From: Adiantum capillus-veneris
Lineage: Eukaryota; Streptophyta; Polypodiopsida; Polypodiales; Pteridaceae
Direction: 5' to 3'
Assembly (NCBI GenBank): GCA_014529385.2
Contig: CM043959.1
Coordinates: 62,137,753-62,201,752, forward strand
DNA length: 64,000 nucleotides
Part shown: positions 23,829 through 35,795 of the stretch, piece by piece
Layout: the number at the start of each line of letters is the position of its first letter
How positions within the stretch are numbered: the stretch's first letter is position 1
Translations under genes and position numbers: made by a program
Notes under the pieces: generated by a model
Seen by the model: only the letters and a program-made list of their open reading frames with translations
Told to the model about the DNA's origin: nothing
Database searches by the model: none

Positions 23829-24725
23829 GGTTTGCCTAAATTGATTATTTCCGATCGAGACTCAAAATTTTGTAGTGCTTTTTGGACTACTGTATTTGAA
23901 AATCTTGGCACTACACTTGACTTTACTTCTGCATTTCTTCCTGAATCTAATGGTCAAACCGAAGTCACCAACCGCACTATTATTGACTTGTTGAAGGCTT
24001 ATGTTTCCTCTCAACCTAAGAAATGGGATGACTACGTACATATTTTGCAATTTGCATACAACAACACCACTCACACTGCCACGGGTAAATATCCCTTTGA
24101 AATTGTATACGGTCACTCACTTCCTACTCCTGCTTCACGTCTTTCTAATGTTGTGCCTGCCGCTGATGATTTCACTACTGACTTTCATGATATTTATGCA
24201 AGTGTGCATTCTGCCATTAAACACTCACAAGAACTTTACACCAAGCATGCTAACAAGCACCGCAAGGCACACCAATTCAAAGAAGGTGATCATGTTTTAC
24301 TTCGCATCGAAAAACGAAGGATCAAAAGTGTTGATACTAATGTCTTTGTTAAGCTTGCTCCTCGTTTTTATGGACCTTTCAAAATTTCAGCTGTCATTAA
24401 TGATGTTTCTTTTCGTTTAGAATTACCTGCACATTGGCACATTCACAATGCATTTCACATTAGTCTTTTACGACCATTCAGAGGACCCCTACCTACACAC
24501 CACATTTACAAAGACCCACCTTCACTTGTAGACCAAGAAGAGCAACTCATCCCTGACAAAATAGTTGACCATGAGACCACCACTACACGCACTGGAATGG
24601 TTTATAACCGTTACCTTTTGACTTTCAAGGGCCACCCTAGAGAGGATGCCAAATGGATGCCTGAAAAGTTTTTTCGCAACTTTCCCAACCTTCTCCACAC
24701 TTTCCATCACTCACGGTCCAGTTGA
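23829..24725 (+). pseudogene. Ty3/gypsy integrase 3' half with chromodomain-like end
   Basis: The frame is open for nearly 300 residues. It starts inside the integrase core at LIISDRDSKFCSAFW (second catalytic Asp) and includes LPESNGQTEVTNRTI (catalytic Glu). The first Asp and everything upstream are missing, since the copia element abuts at 23828. It then has the integrase C-terminal GDHVLLRIEKRR and KLAPRFYGPFKI blocks and ends with YNRYLLTFKGHPREDAKWMP, which resembles the chromodomain of chromoviruses. Chromodomains steer insertion to particular chromatin. The stop is followed about 40 bp later by a polypurine tract and the LTR, as in an intact element. Confidence 0.9.
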
Positions 24726-24762
24726 TTTCTCTATTGAGCAACTGAGGACAGTTGCTATCCCT

Positions 24763-25333
24763 GGTGGGAGGGATGTTACGAGATTGGGCACCCTCCTGTT
24801 GTAGTGGTTAACTGCAATTGGGATAGCTGGGCGTAATGGTTAATTATGTGCTGTCTATTTATTTTACTAATTGAGTTGATGATGATTTTGTAGAGTGGAA
24901 TGCGGGGAGTTGATGAAGAGGCGACGGCAATTATTTTTGGCCATTTTATATTTGCACAGTATCTTAGAACATCATTTCAATAAGCCACTATGGCTCTGTA
25001 AATAGTTGTAGTGGGAACTCCCCTTATGGGTCATGCAAGAACTAATGAGCTTCACTCATTTGCAAAAGTAAAGTGGTTGTAAAAGAGGGGCCTCAATTTT
25101 TGGCACCTTAAACTCAAAGTAATATATTAAATACCAACTCCACAAGAGAGGTGCCGTGGAGTTTGGGGCTAGATTTAGGCCTTTCTCTTGCAGATTCTCT
25201 TCTCTACTCTCTTAAGCTATGGTTATTTTGCTATGTACTCTCTAATCTAGTCCCCATCTCTTACACATCTCTTACACCTCCTTACAAGCTTGTCTATATC
25301 AATTCTCTGTTTACTGTGTGTGTGTGTGTGTCA
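24763..25333 (+). repeat. Gypsy polypurine tract and 3' LTR
   Basis: The tract ggtgggaggga (24763-24773) precedes TGTTACGAGATTGGG at 24774, the expected start of a 3' LTR. The LTR probably ends near 25333 after the (GT)n tract. The right edge is uncertain because no second LTR of this family is in the window. Confidence 0.65.
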
Positions 25334-26897
25334 TAGTCTAGGTGAGTGTGTGTGCTTGGAAATTGGAAGAAGAAGTGGATAGTTTGATGGTGATGGCTTG
25401 AAAGCTTATGTTGAGTACTTTAAGCGGTCGATCTCCCCCTCTTCACCCAACAAGGAGCCATTTTTGGATGCTTTGTAGTGGGTCTAGCTCGCATCATGCC
25501 AATCCTTCTCTACTCGATTTCCCTCACGTTGCCTGCACTCCGCCCCACCACCCTCACACAACCACACTCCCGAGCCATTGGCTCTTTGCTGAGCATCCTC
25601 ATCATCAGTGCAACCTTGCAAAGCTGTACCCCTTCGTCAGCAACTCAAATCCGGTTCGAAGAGAAGCGCGAGCCTTGCCAAGCCTTGAATTGACACAACC
25701 TTGAAGCCCTATCTACCATAGCACGTATCTGCTTCCCTCTTGGATCCCACGTGCTGTTGTTGGCTACCCTGACGGTGCTCCTCGTCATCACCCCTCCCCG
25801 CTACATACACCTGCTACATATACCGGGGTTCTTTCTTTCTAACTTTCACAAAGCTACAATGTATGCTACCTACTCGCTAGTGCAACCCTCTTCGGTGCTC
25901 AATGCTCATGCCTTGCCTTTGGCACATCACACCATAGCTATACACATCATAATTTGCAGCATTATCTCTGCAGGATTGGGGCATCTTGTTGATGTTTCTA
26001 TGCTCGCACACTGCTCTCACCTTGGCCACATAGCCACGTCATCACTTCATGCTCACTTCTATAGTTCTAGTACCTTTGCTCGCTGATTGGTGTAGCTCTA
26101 TTGACACCCATCAAAATCAAACATCTCGGAGGAGCCGCCCATCCGCCATAGCCGCGCTACCCTGACACACCCACCAATCTAATCGGGTCCCATCTTACCC
26201 GCTGCCTTGCCCTTGGCTCAATCGTCCACGGCTTTCAAGTCTCACCCTTGTGAAGCCCGCATTGCTTTGTCATCGACCCCACCTACCAGAAAGCTCTACG
26301 AGGCACCCTGTTAAGCTCGCCATCAAAGCTTGCTCTGCTATTATTTATTTTTTTAAAAAGGGCTTTTGTCATTGCCAATTTTTTTAAAGATGCTCATTAC
26401 ACACAAAAGGCCCGACAAAGGAAAGCACATCCTCTCATAGAGGGTTTTCCCACCTAGTTTCGAAACTACTAGGGGCTTTTGAAGCTCTCATCCCAGCCTA
26501 AGAATCGTCCCACGATTTGGCCAAGCTTTGTTCTCTTTGTTGCCACATAGGCTACACATCTTCAAAGCATGATCGAGCTTCAACAAGCATTCAAAGGCTC
26601 CCCATTAAGCATTCAAAAGGAATTTTATCGAGCTTCAATTTTATTTTTACGTTTTTGGTGAAGAGGTGCTCCATACTATTGGAGAGTGACTTCATGAATA
26701 CTTTGTAAAAACCTTTCAATCAAGAGCTTCAATTTTATTTTTACGTTTTTGGTGAAGAGGTGCTCCATACTATTGGAGAGTGATCGACTTCATGAATACT
26801 TTGTAAAAACCTTTCAATCAAGTGCTCCACGAGGACTAGACACTACCCACTCACTCGAGTAAGACCTTCCTCTCAACGCACACGGGAGAGCACCATC
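25334..26897. other. Non-coding region with a short tandem duplication
   Basis: No domain is recognisable. It is C-rich from 25400 to 26330. A 94-98 bp unit beginning gagcttcaattttattttta is present twice in tandem at 26630-26723 and 26724-26821; the second has a 4-base insertion. The region leads directly into the copia gag start and may be its leader, but no primer-binding site is visible. Confidence 0.6.
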
Positions 26898-27167
26898 ATG
26901 GGAGAAAAGGGAATCAATAAATTTAATGGGCATGGCTTTCACACGTGGCAAGTAAAAACTAAAGCCTTCTTAATGCAAAAGCCATTATGGTCCGTCATTA
27001 AACCGATAAATGAAGACGATAGAGTAGAAACGCGACAAAGCTTAGCGCAATTTGTAGCTAAAGATGAGCAAGCACTCGGAATTTTGCTCACATCCCTTGA
27101 TGACAACTTTGTGCATTATTTAGATGATTTTTTTAACACTATTCTACAAGGATGCATCTTATTTTAA
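26898..27167 (+). pseudogene. Ty1/copia gag N-terminal fragment
   Basis: The frame starts MGEKGINKFNGHGFHTWQVK and continues TKAFLMQKPLWSVI, matching the K-F-[ND]-G-x-N-F-x-x-W opening of plant copia gag (UBN2/DUF4219 family). After 89 codons it reaches a stop, where about 300 or more residues would be usual, so most of gag and all of pol are missing. It would package the RNA. Its orientation is opposite to the copia pol at 21-24 kb, so it is a separate copy. Confidence 0.75.
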
Positions 27168-27532
27168 AATAAGATCAAAGCATGCACATCAAATGAAATG
27201 TGGTACTCAATAAGTGTCACAATAAGAGGTCGTGGAGATGCTAGAAGTTTTGTGACCTTTTGTGCACTAAATAAGAACACCATGCGCTGTTGAAAATGCA
27301 TCTTTCTACTAATAGTGATGTTGATCCTAATATGAGATGTAAAATGAAATGGGTAGAAATCTATTTTTGGCCTACCATCCTTAACACACAAATGCACCAT
27401 AGAATCTAATATCTAACACCATTTTAGATGAAATGGAAAAATCCCACAACTTTGGGACTAATTTCAACGCCTATGGATTCCTATTTCCCATTAAATTTGG
27501 AAAAATTTCATTTAATTTGGGAATGTGACAAA
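27168..27532. other. AT-rich spacer
   Basis: I see no gene, terminus or repeat in this stretch between the copia gag fragment and the 88-bp tandem repeats. Confidence 0.5.
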
Positions 27533-27795
27533 GAGATAGATTCTCAAGAAAATGGTGGTGTTGAGAAACACCTTTTAATTTTTTTATTTTTATGTGGGTG
27601 TTTCAAAACACTTCATAAAAGAGATAGATTCTCAAGAAAATGGTGGTGTTTCTCACACCTTTTAAAATTTTCATTTTTATGTGGGTGTTTCAAAATACTT
27701 CATAAAAGAGATAGATTCCCAAGAAAATGGTGGTGTTGAGAAACACCTTTTAGAATTTTTATTTTTATGTGGTTCTTTCAAAATACTTCATAAAA
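27533..27795 (+). repeat. Three tandem copies of an 87-88 bp unit
   Basis: Units begin gagatagatt at 27533, 27621 and 27708. Each contains an aagaaaatggtggtgtt block and a ttatgtggg(t)gtttcaaaa block. The middle unit has a short deletion. The units lie just beyond the 3' end of the DUF7869-like frame. Confidence 0.92.
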
Positions 27796-27841
27796 TCATA
27801 CATAAGCTAGGGAAATAAAACAATGAGCAAGATATGAAATG

Positions 27842-30800
27842 CTATTTGATTTCTCCTATTAAGCTAGCCTGTTCCTTCTCCATGACATTTGATGGGATCT
27901 TGATTGTTTCCACAATTCTTCCACCCCTTGGAGTCCATGACCATACAATTGTATCAACACACTCCCAGCGCTTTGGGTCAGCAAGATTGCAGCACCAACT
28001 CTTTTTCCAACAATCTTCATACTGTTCTTGGATTGTGGCATTTCGTTTTCGATGTTTTGGTGCCCATAACTGAATCAAAACTTTCTTTTAGTTAGGAGAT
28101 GATTTGTCTACATCAACGTTTGACTCTGCCACTCCTAGCCATATCGGATATTCAGGATCTGTGGGTCTCACAAGAACAAGATCCCCTTTTCTTACATCAA
28201 TTTGAGGCCTAAAGGCCTCTTGTGGCCTTGCACTTTGAGGACCAACATAGTGATCATTCAATTCTTCATATCCTTGAAACTCATCTCTGTCTTCCTCTAT
28301 CTCTTGCATTCGATGACTCCCTATAGTCTTTGGCCAAAATGTTGTATATTCACCAATGTGTTTATTGGTTGGTTGTTCAAGCTCATTGATTATGTTTTGC
28401 CAATAAGTGATAACAGGTTCCATGTATTTTGTGGAGTCATGGTCCTTTCCCTTTAATAGAGAACATCTTTTCCAAAATTCAAGATATGACTTAATCCCTT
28501 GAATAACAAGCGGACTATCTCTCACATAGTCTGCTATAGGTACCACATCTGGACAACCTATTGGTAATTTTGGTTTTCCTTGGTCATCTTTTTTCCACAA
28601 CTCAAGTCCCGACTCCTTTGGCATCCAATCGGGTGATTTGGGATGAATTTTGTACTGCATTACTGGGACTTCACCTTGCATATAGAAACGAAATTGAAGT
28701 AGCTTAGAGTGTCCGACTAGAGCATCTTGTCCGTCACACATGTACCCTTGCACAAAGGATTTAAAGTCGGGAGCTTGTGTCATTGAAAATGGTGCTGGAG
28801 CTGAGCTTTCACATTTTTGAAAATGTTCCATCAGATGTGGAAAAGTGAATGTCATTCCTGTTCGCAATCTTTTTGAGAACCTACTAAACATTGCATCTAT
28901 GTCCTCATGTGTATGACCCACCATTAAGAATCCCAAATGCACGGTTTTGAAAACTCCTTTTGCTACTAACAAGGATAAGTATACAAACAAATATCGATTT
29001 TTATTCTCTCCTTCACAATTATCTAGCTGTAGCAAAAGATTCTCAGGCAATTTTTGAAATACAGGAGTGGATATGGTATCCACAACACATTGAGAGGAAG
29101 TTGATTGTATGTGTACAATCTCTTCATTACATCCTTGGATGGCCAACGGTGGTGTCATTGTTGATGCATTCCTCTCACTCTCTTGCTTCATTTTGTTTTG
29201 GAAGTCTAGAGCTCTCCTTGAGTTCAATGCATTGAATAACGTTACATTGCTGCGTGGCATACCGTCATGGCATAAATCTCCTAGTCCATGGTTTTCTGTT
29301 CTTTCCAGATTTTGTAAGCATAATGCAAGGGAACCAATTGTAGCATTGGGATCTGAAGGCCATAGACCATTAAGTGATAAGTGACCATACATTCCATGAC
29401 CATGTCCATGTGTTATCATACCTGTTAATGATACTTGCAATTGATATGCATTCGCATAATCTTTTGCGTTCACACGCAACCTAGGTATTGCTGTCTTTTT
29501 TTAATCCATTTTATAATATATAATGCATAAATACTTGTCCTTTTGCAACTGGGAGAACTTACGCCAGGTGTAGTACACATTCCTACAAATTTGTTGTTGC
29601 AACATGTGAATTCGACGTTCATCCTTCAAATGTGCAATCATCTCGTCATCCTTTGTTGACTCTAGTTGAGACTTTATCCGACTACACACAACACATTTGG
29701 AGAACTCACTTGTTTTTGACAATGTCACATTAGCAAACTCTGTATTCCAAATCCTATTGAATGTCGTGCTAGACATTGGCTTGAGACTCATACTGTCAAG
29801 TGTTTTATTGACATAATGTAAAATGTCTACTTGCTTGTACGTGTTTGGTATTGCAAGCAAAGTTTCCCTAGTACCATCTTCCATGGTTCTACTCTTATGT
29901 GGCATTCTCTCCGAGTTTTCATCAACAAAAGAGCGCATCAATGCCCTTCCCATTTCTGTATGGTCTCGTCCTTTTCTCATGACACCATCATTACCATGCA
30001 CTGAGCGTCTAACCCCATTCTCAAAATGTTCAGGATAACGATAAAGTGAAGTTTTTGGAATGCCATGAATTTCGTACCATGCTCTATTGCAAACCTCACT
30101 GCCATTAAAAGAAAACACATAGCATGTCTTTGTAGTTGTTTTCTTCTCATGCAATGCAGTCAACATTGTATCATAAACATAGTTTGTTCTATTTTGCAAA
30201 CTCTGTCCCCAAATTCATTGCGCATAGCCATGACCTTATCTCGATTGGCATATTGACAACACCTTTTGGAACAACAATCTATGGTTGAAACAAGCTAGAC
30301 AGGTGCTAGAGATGCTTGATTGGATCTCTTAGAAGCTTTCACTGACATTTTTGGCTTCCTATTTACAAAGAAATATTTCCGCTTTTTTGAAATAGGCTCT
30401 ACCAAATAAGCTGATTCAATGCATGTGTCTTGTAACGCATGCATAGCATGTAGATCCTCATAGCATAACAATTCTTTTCCATCCATAGTTGTCACTCTCT
30501 TGATAGGCCAACAAACTAGATTAACGTTGCATACACTAGCTTCTGCAGAAATAGTAGCCTCATCTGCATAGGATGTTTCGATACCAATACCAATGTTATC
30601 TTCACCTAGCTCACCAAAGTTTACAGAGTCAAACGGACACACATACATGACAAACCCTTCGGCTACTACATGTGTTTTGCTTTCATCCCAAAGTTGAACC
30701 CTCTTATCCTTCCAAACCTCTCTGTAGCTCATTCCATTACATTGTGCATCCAATGCTCCTTCTGCTTTGTCAGCCTCATGCATAGAAGCCCCTTTGTACT

Positions 30801-31065
30801 GCATCTCATTTATATGTTGCAACAACCCACTACTCCATTTCACAATACTATGAAAAGCATCTCCCACTGTCAATGCATCCATTGTTGGAAAAGGGATGAG
30901 TGCTTTCTTTTCAAAACACAAATCAACTAACACGGATACATTGCCTTCCCCAATAAGCATGCTAGAACAATATGCACTTGGATTTATTTCAAATACAGTC
31001 CCAATGGCAACCTTTTGTGTCGCTACAAACATGCACACTCTATCACCATGATTGAAATTAGCCAT
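27842..31065 (-). pseudogene. DUF7869-like mobile-element gene, broken
   Basis: One reading path of about 1,070 codons runs from 31065 to 27842. It is interrupted by in-frame stops at 30295-30297 (TAG), 29501-29503 (TAA) and 28088-28090 (TAA) and one frameshift near 30200. The first 257 codons include a VVAEGFVMYVCPF...GELGEDNIGI block that loosely resembles DUF8039. A cysteine cluster DCCSKRCCQYANRDK follows. The centre has FNGSEVCNRAWYEIHGI and SEFSKCVVCSRIKSQL. The C-terminal part has LQLDNCEGENKNRYLFVYLS and LMVGHTHEDIDAMFSRFSKR, the hallmark of the DUF7869 family as I remember it. The two acidic blocks suggest, by inference, an RNase H-fold transposase. A splice acceptor-like ttcttgcag lies just before the first ATG (31066-31080), so an upstream exon is possible. 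The frame lies directly beside the inverted arrays at 31.1 kb. Confidence 0.75.
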
Positions 31066-31139
31066 ACCTGCAAGAATAATTGTTAAACAAACTGCTTGCA
31101 GAGTATATTGATTTACGTAGCATAAAGCATAACAAGTAT

Positions 31140-32975
31140 GTATGTGGGTGTTTCATGAGAAGCACCTTGTGGCCTGAAGGTCATAGGGTTCCCTCTGTGC
31201 TACTAAGAATCTCTTTGTGCTCTATGCTCTATGATCTATATTGACTTCCTATGGCCCCTAGACCACAAGGCACACTCATTGTTTCCAAAAAACCCTCATT
31301 GTTTTGCTATGGCCCCAGGGCCATAGCTCTCTATGCCGGTATAAAGAATATTTGCTCTATATAAGCTCCCTAAGGCCTGAAGGCCATAGGGTTGTCCTCA
31401 AGATCACCTCACAGAGTTTCATGTCAAGTATGTATACATCCTATGGCACCCCATGACCCTAGGGCTATAGGATTTCCAAATGGAACATAGGGCAACGTAT
31501 GGCCCTTGAGCTTATACATTGCAACCCCATGACCCTAGGGCCACAGGATCGGCATATGAAACATACGATAATGTATGGCCCTTGAGCTTATACATTGCAA
31601 CCCCATGACCCTAGGCTATAGGATTTCCAAATGGAACATAGGGAAACGTATGGCCCTTGAGCTTATACATTGACACCCTATGGCCCTAGGGCCACAAGAC
31701 TTCAAAACATACAAAAAGACAACCTATGGCCCTAAGCCCAAGGGTGTGAGCATTGACACCCTATGGCCCTAGGACCACAAGACTTCAAAACATACAAAAA
31801 GACAACCTATGGCCCTAAGCCCAAGGGTGTGAGCATTAACACCCTATGGCCCTAAGGACACAAGACTTCAAAACATACAAAAAGACAACCCATGGCCCTA
31901 AGCCCAAGGGTGTGAGCATTGACACCCTATGGCCCTAGAGCCACAAGACTTCAAAACATACAAAAAGACAACCTATGGCCAAGATATGAATGAAGCCCCA
32001 TGGCCCTAGGGCCATAGGATCTCTATATGGAACATGTGGCACCCTATGGCCCTTGAGCTTATACATTGCCACCCCATGACCCTAGGGCCATAGGATTTCC
32101 AAATGGAACATAGGCAATGTATGGCCCTTGAGCTTATACATTTCCACCCTATGGCCCTAGGGCCACAAGATCTCAGAACATACAATAAGAGAACCTAAGG
32201 CCCCTAAGCTCAAGGGTGCGGGTTCAAGGGTGGCCAAGATATCAATGCAGCTCCATGGCCCTAGGGCCATAGGATCTCTATATGAGACATGTGGCACCAT
32301 ATGGACCTTGAGCTTATACATTGCCACCCCATTAACCTAGGGCAATAGGATTTCTAAATGGAACGTAGGAAATGTATGGGCCTTGAGCTTATACATTGCC
32401 ACCCCATTACCCTAGGTCCATAGGATTTTCGAATGGAATATAGGCAATGTATGACCATTAAGATTATACATTTCCACCCCATGGCCCTAGGGCCGTAGGA
32501 TCTCCATATGGGACATGTGGCACCCTATGGACCTTGAGCTTACATATTGCCACCCCATGACCCTAGGGCCATAGGATCTCCAACTAGAAAGTAGGGCAAC
32601 GTATGGATCTTGAGCTTATACATTGTCGTGGACCCAGGGCCATAGGATCTCCAATTGGAACATAGGGCTATGTATTGGAGCTTATCCATTGTCGCCCCTA
32701 AACCCTAGGGCCATAGGATTTCCAAATGGAATATAGGGCAACTTATGGCTCTTGAGCTTATACATTGCCACCCTATGGCCCTAGGTCCACAAGCTTTCAC
32801 ATTGCCACCGTAGGGCCACAAGGATCTCACAAGATAGAAGAAGAAAACCCTAGAACATAGAATTTTCAAATGGAACTGAGTAGACGCTTTGATCCTTGAC
32901 CTCCAACATTGTCGTCCTATGGTCCTAGGGGTGACTGAGGTGTCTTCATAATAATTTCGGCCATTCAAGGGATAT
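31140..32975. repeat. Left array of palindrome-rich repeats
   Basis: Units of about 75-90 bp contain the near-palindrome CC(T/A)ATGGCCCTAGGGCCATAGG or relatives, alternating with ggatttccaaatggaacata and cttgagcttatacattgcca blocks. The outermost 200 bp use the unit type found in the outer part of the right array (gctctatgctctat, aaaaaaccctcattgttttg). Confidence 0.88.
31668..31999. repeat. Four tandem copies of an 83-bp unit
   Basis: Units begin catt(g/a)acaccctatggccc at 31668, 31751, 31834 and 31917 with exact 83-bp spacing and very few differences. This is a recent local amplification inside the left array. Confidence 0.93.
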
Positions 32976-34395
32976 CCGCAAGTGGAATAAATTTAAAAAA
33001 TAATTAAAAAAACATTTACGCTACGACAACTTTGTCATAATGGGTTTTAATATACCATCATTGATATCGGACAAAAAAATAGCGCACAATTTTTAGGAGA
33101 ATTTTTTTAAAATTTAGCTATTTTTAGTGTATTTTTTACTATGCAGATTTTGATTCTGGAGTCAAATTTTGATTCATGGGTGTCGTTCCACTCGTAGTAC
33201 AAAGATATGGACATTGACAAAGCCTTGCACCAACTTTTTTCTTTTCCATACTCTTTTTTTTTTTTGAAAAGCTCTTTCAATTTCGGAGCCGACGAGCTAT
33301 GTCTCATTTTTGCACAAGGCCTAGAACTCTACTAATCTCGACTGCAAACCCATGAGAACAACCCCTACATTCAAAATTTGAATTTTGAATTTCTAACCTA
33401 GCCTAACTAACCTTATCTCTCTCTTTCTCTCTCTACCACAATTTTTTCCGCGCTGTCACTCTCTTTCTCTCTCTCGTTTCTTGCTCGAAACCTACACAGA
33501 AACTTGCACAGAGCTTGTCTTTCTCTGTCTCTCTCTCCCTCTCTCCCTACGCATACAGTTCTACGCCATCGTTGCGACACACACAGATCTACGCGAAGCC
33601 ATTGCCACAACCTTCAACAGAAGGACTGTTGTCGCGACCTCTCAAACACAAATCTGTTACCATCATCGTCGCGGCCTCAACACACCTAAGTGACTGCTTG
33701 CTACTGCTGCAGCCGGTTTTCATCAAACACAGATTTACTCAGAGGTAACCTGTAGAAACCCTAATCTTTTTTCTTAATTCGGTTTTAATTGTTCTTAATC
33801 TAATTAAGTTTTAGCTAAGTTGTGAATCACCTCTCTCTAAAACAATAAACAAAAATCATTACTTACATCTCTAAAACTGTAGACTGTATGTAGAACTATA
33901 AAACAGAAAAATCTCTAATTAGAGATCTAAAACTGTAATACAGAATACTCTAATTAGAGACCTAAAAATATAAAACAGAAGACACTAATTAGAGACCTAA
34001 ATTTGTAAAACGAAAAACTCTTATTAGGGACCTAAATCTGTAAAACAGAAAACTCTTTATAAGTGACTGACCTAAACTATAAAATTGTAAAACTCTAACT
34101 GCAAAAATCTCTAATTACAAAAAAAAAAGTTATAAACCTGCAAATACAAAAGACAATAGCTACAAAAAATGATGAAACTATGGATACCTGTAATTATGTT
34201 GTGGGGAGTTGGGCACACGTTGTAAGAGGACGAGTAGAGCGCGTTGTTGTTCAGTTGTAGGAGGATGGGAAAAAAAAAGAGGCAAAAAGGTGGGAAAGAA
34301 AGTTACACTATATGTGTTTGTAAGATATGGTGTAATATAGTTTCTTAAAATTCATTTGTAGTCACTAAAATAAAACTAGACATCGAATGTTTAGA
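32976..34395. other. Core between the inverted arrays
   Basis: No protein domain. On the plus strand a pyrimidine-rich stretch (33410-33545) leads into sequence resembling a plant 5' leader, with a possible splice donor in cagaggtaacc at about 33739-33749. Then follows an AT-rich segment with short repeats (33900-34060). A promoter or leader for a transcript through the right array is possible but only inferred. Confidence 0.45.
33895..34060 (+). repeat. About four copies of a ~42-bp AT-rich unit
   Basis: The words ctctaattagagacctaaaa and tgtaaaacagaa recur at roughly 42-bp spacing with substitutions. Confidence 0.8.
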
Positions 34396-34984
34396 AGGGC
34401 AGACAGGGTGTGGCTACATAGGGTTTCACCTCATACTAAAGAGTAGCATATGGCCCTAAGGCACCCTATGACCATAAGGCCATAGGGTGGTCTCACATCG
34501 TACTATAGGGTGACCAATGTCGCATCTGGCCATAGGGTGCCAATGTACAATCTCAAGGGTCATAGGGTTCCCTATGTTCCTATTGAAGATCCTATGGCCA
34601 TAGGGCCATAGGATCTCCAAAACATATATATGGCACTATGGCCATAGGATCACATGGTGCTCTATGTTCGATCTAGAGACCTTGTGGCCCAAGGACCTTA
34701 GGGTGGCAATGTACAATCTCAAGGGCCATAGGGTTCCCTATGTTCCTTTTGGAGATAGGGTGGCACTAGGGCCATAGAATCTCCAAAAGCAACATAGAGA
34801 ACCTAGGGCCATAGGATCAAAGGGTGACCTATTGGAGACCTTGTGGCCCAAGGGCCATAGTGTGGGAATATACAATCTCAAGGGCCATAGGGTTCCCTAT
34901 GTTCCTTTTGGAGATCCTATGGTCCTCGAGCCATAAGATCTCCAAAATGAACATATGGCCCTACGGACATAGGATCACAGGGTT

Positions 34985-35048
34985 CCCTATGTTCCTTTTG
35001 GAGATCCTATGGTCTTCGGACCATAGGATCTCCAAAATGAACATATGG
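34985..35048. repeat. 30-bp-arm hairpin unit within the right array
   Basis: The arms 34985-35014 and 35019-35048 are complementary with about two mismatches around a 4-nt TTCG loop. The preceding unit (from about 34907) has the same structure. A perfect 12-bp version with a 4-nt spacer lies at 34588-34615. Confidence 0.88.
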
Positions 35049-35795
35049 CCCTACGGACATAAGATCACAGGGTGCCCTATGTCCCATCAAGAGACACTGT
35101 GGCCCAAGGGCCATAGGATGGCAATGTACAATCTCAAGGGCCATATGGCTCCCTATGTTCCTTCTGAAGATCTTATGGCCCTAGCGCCATAGAATCTCCA
35201 AAAGGAACATATGGAACCTATGTCCATAGGATCAAAAGGTTCCCTATGTTCCATCTTGAGACCTTGTGGCCCAAGGGCCATAGGGTGTATTTGTACAATA
35301 TCAAGGGCCATAGGGTTCCATATGTTTTTTTTGGAGATCCTATGGCCCTATATCCATAGGATCACAGGGTGGTCTACGTCACATCTAGAGACCTTGTGGC
35401 CCAAGGGCCATAGGGTGACAATCTACAATCTGAAGGGCCATAGGATTCCCTATGTTCCCTAGGGTCACAAGGTGCCCTACGTTCCATTTGAAGACCCTAT
35501 GGACCAAGTGCCATAGGGTGGCAATGTAGAATCGCAAGGGCCATATGATTCCCTATGTTCCTTTTGGAGATCCTATGGCCCTAGAGCCCTAAGTGCATGG
35601 GGCTGCCATGGTGCCCATTAATATGTACCATGGTGTACCCTATGTACGTAGGCCACCCTCGGGCCCTTGGATGCCCTCTGTCCCATCTAAAGACCTTGTG
35701 GTCCAAGGGCCATAGGGTGACAATCTACAATCTCAAGGGCCATAGGATTCCCTATGTTCCCTAGGGTCACAAGGTGCCCTACTTTCCATCTGAAA

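Noticed and set aside
27842-31065. The three in-frame stops of the DUF7869-like gene as introns
   Set aside because: The family-like reading continues right across each stop without extra bases, so nonsense changes explain them better. An intron upstream of 31065 remains possible.
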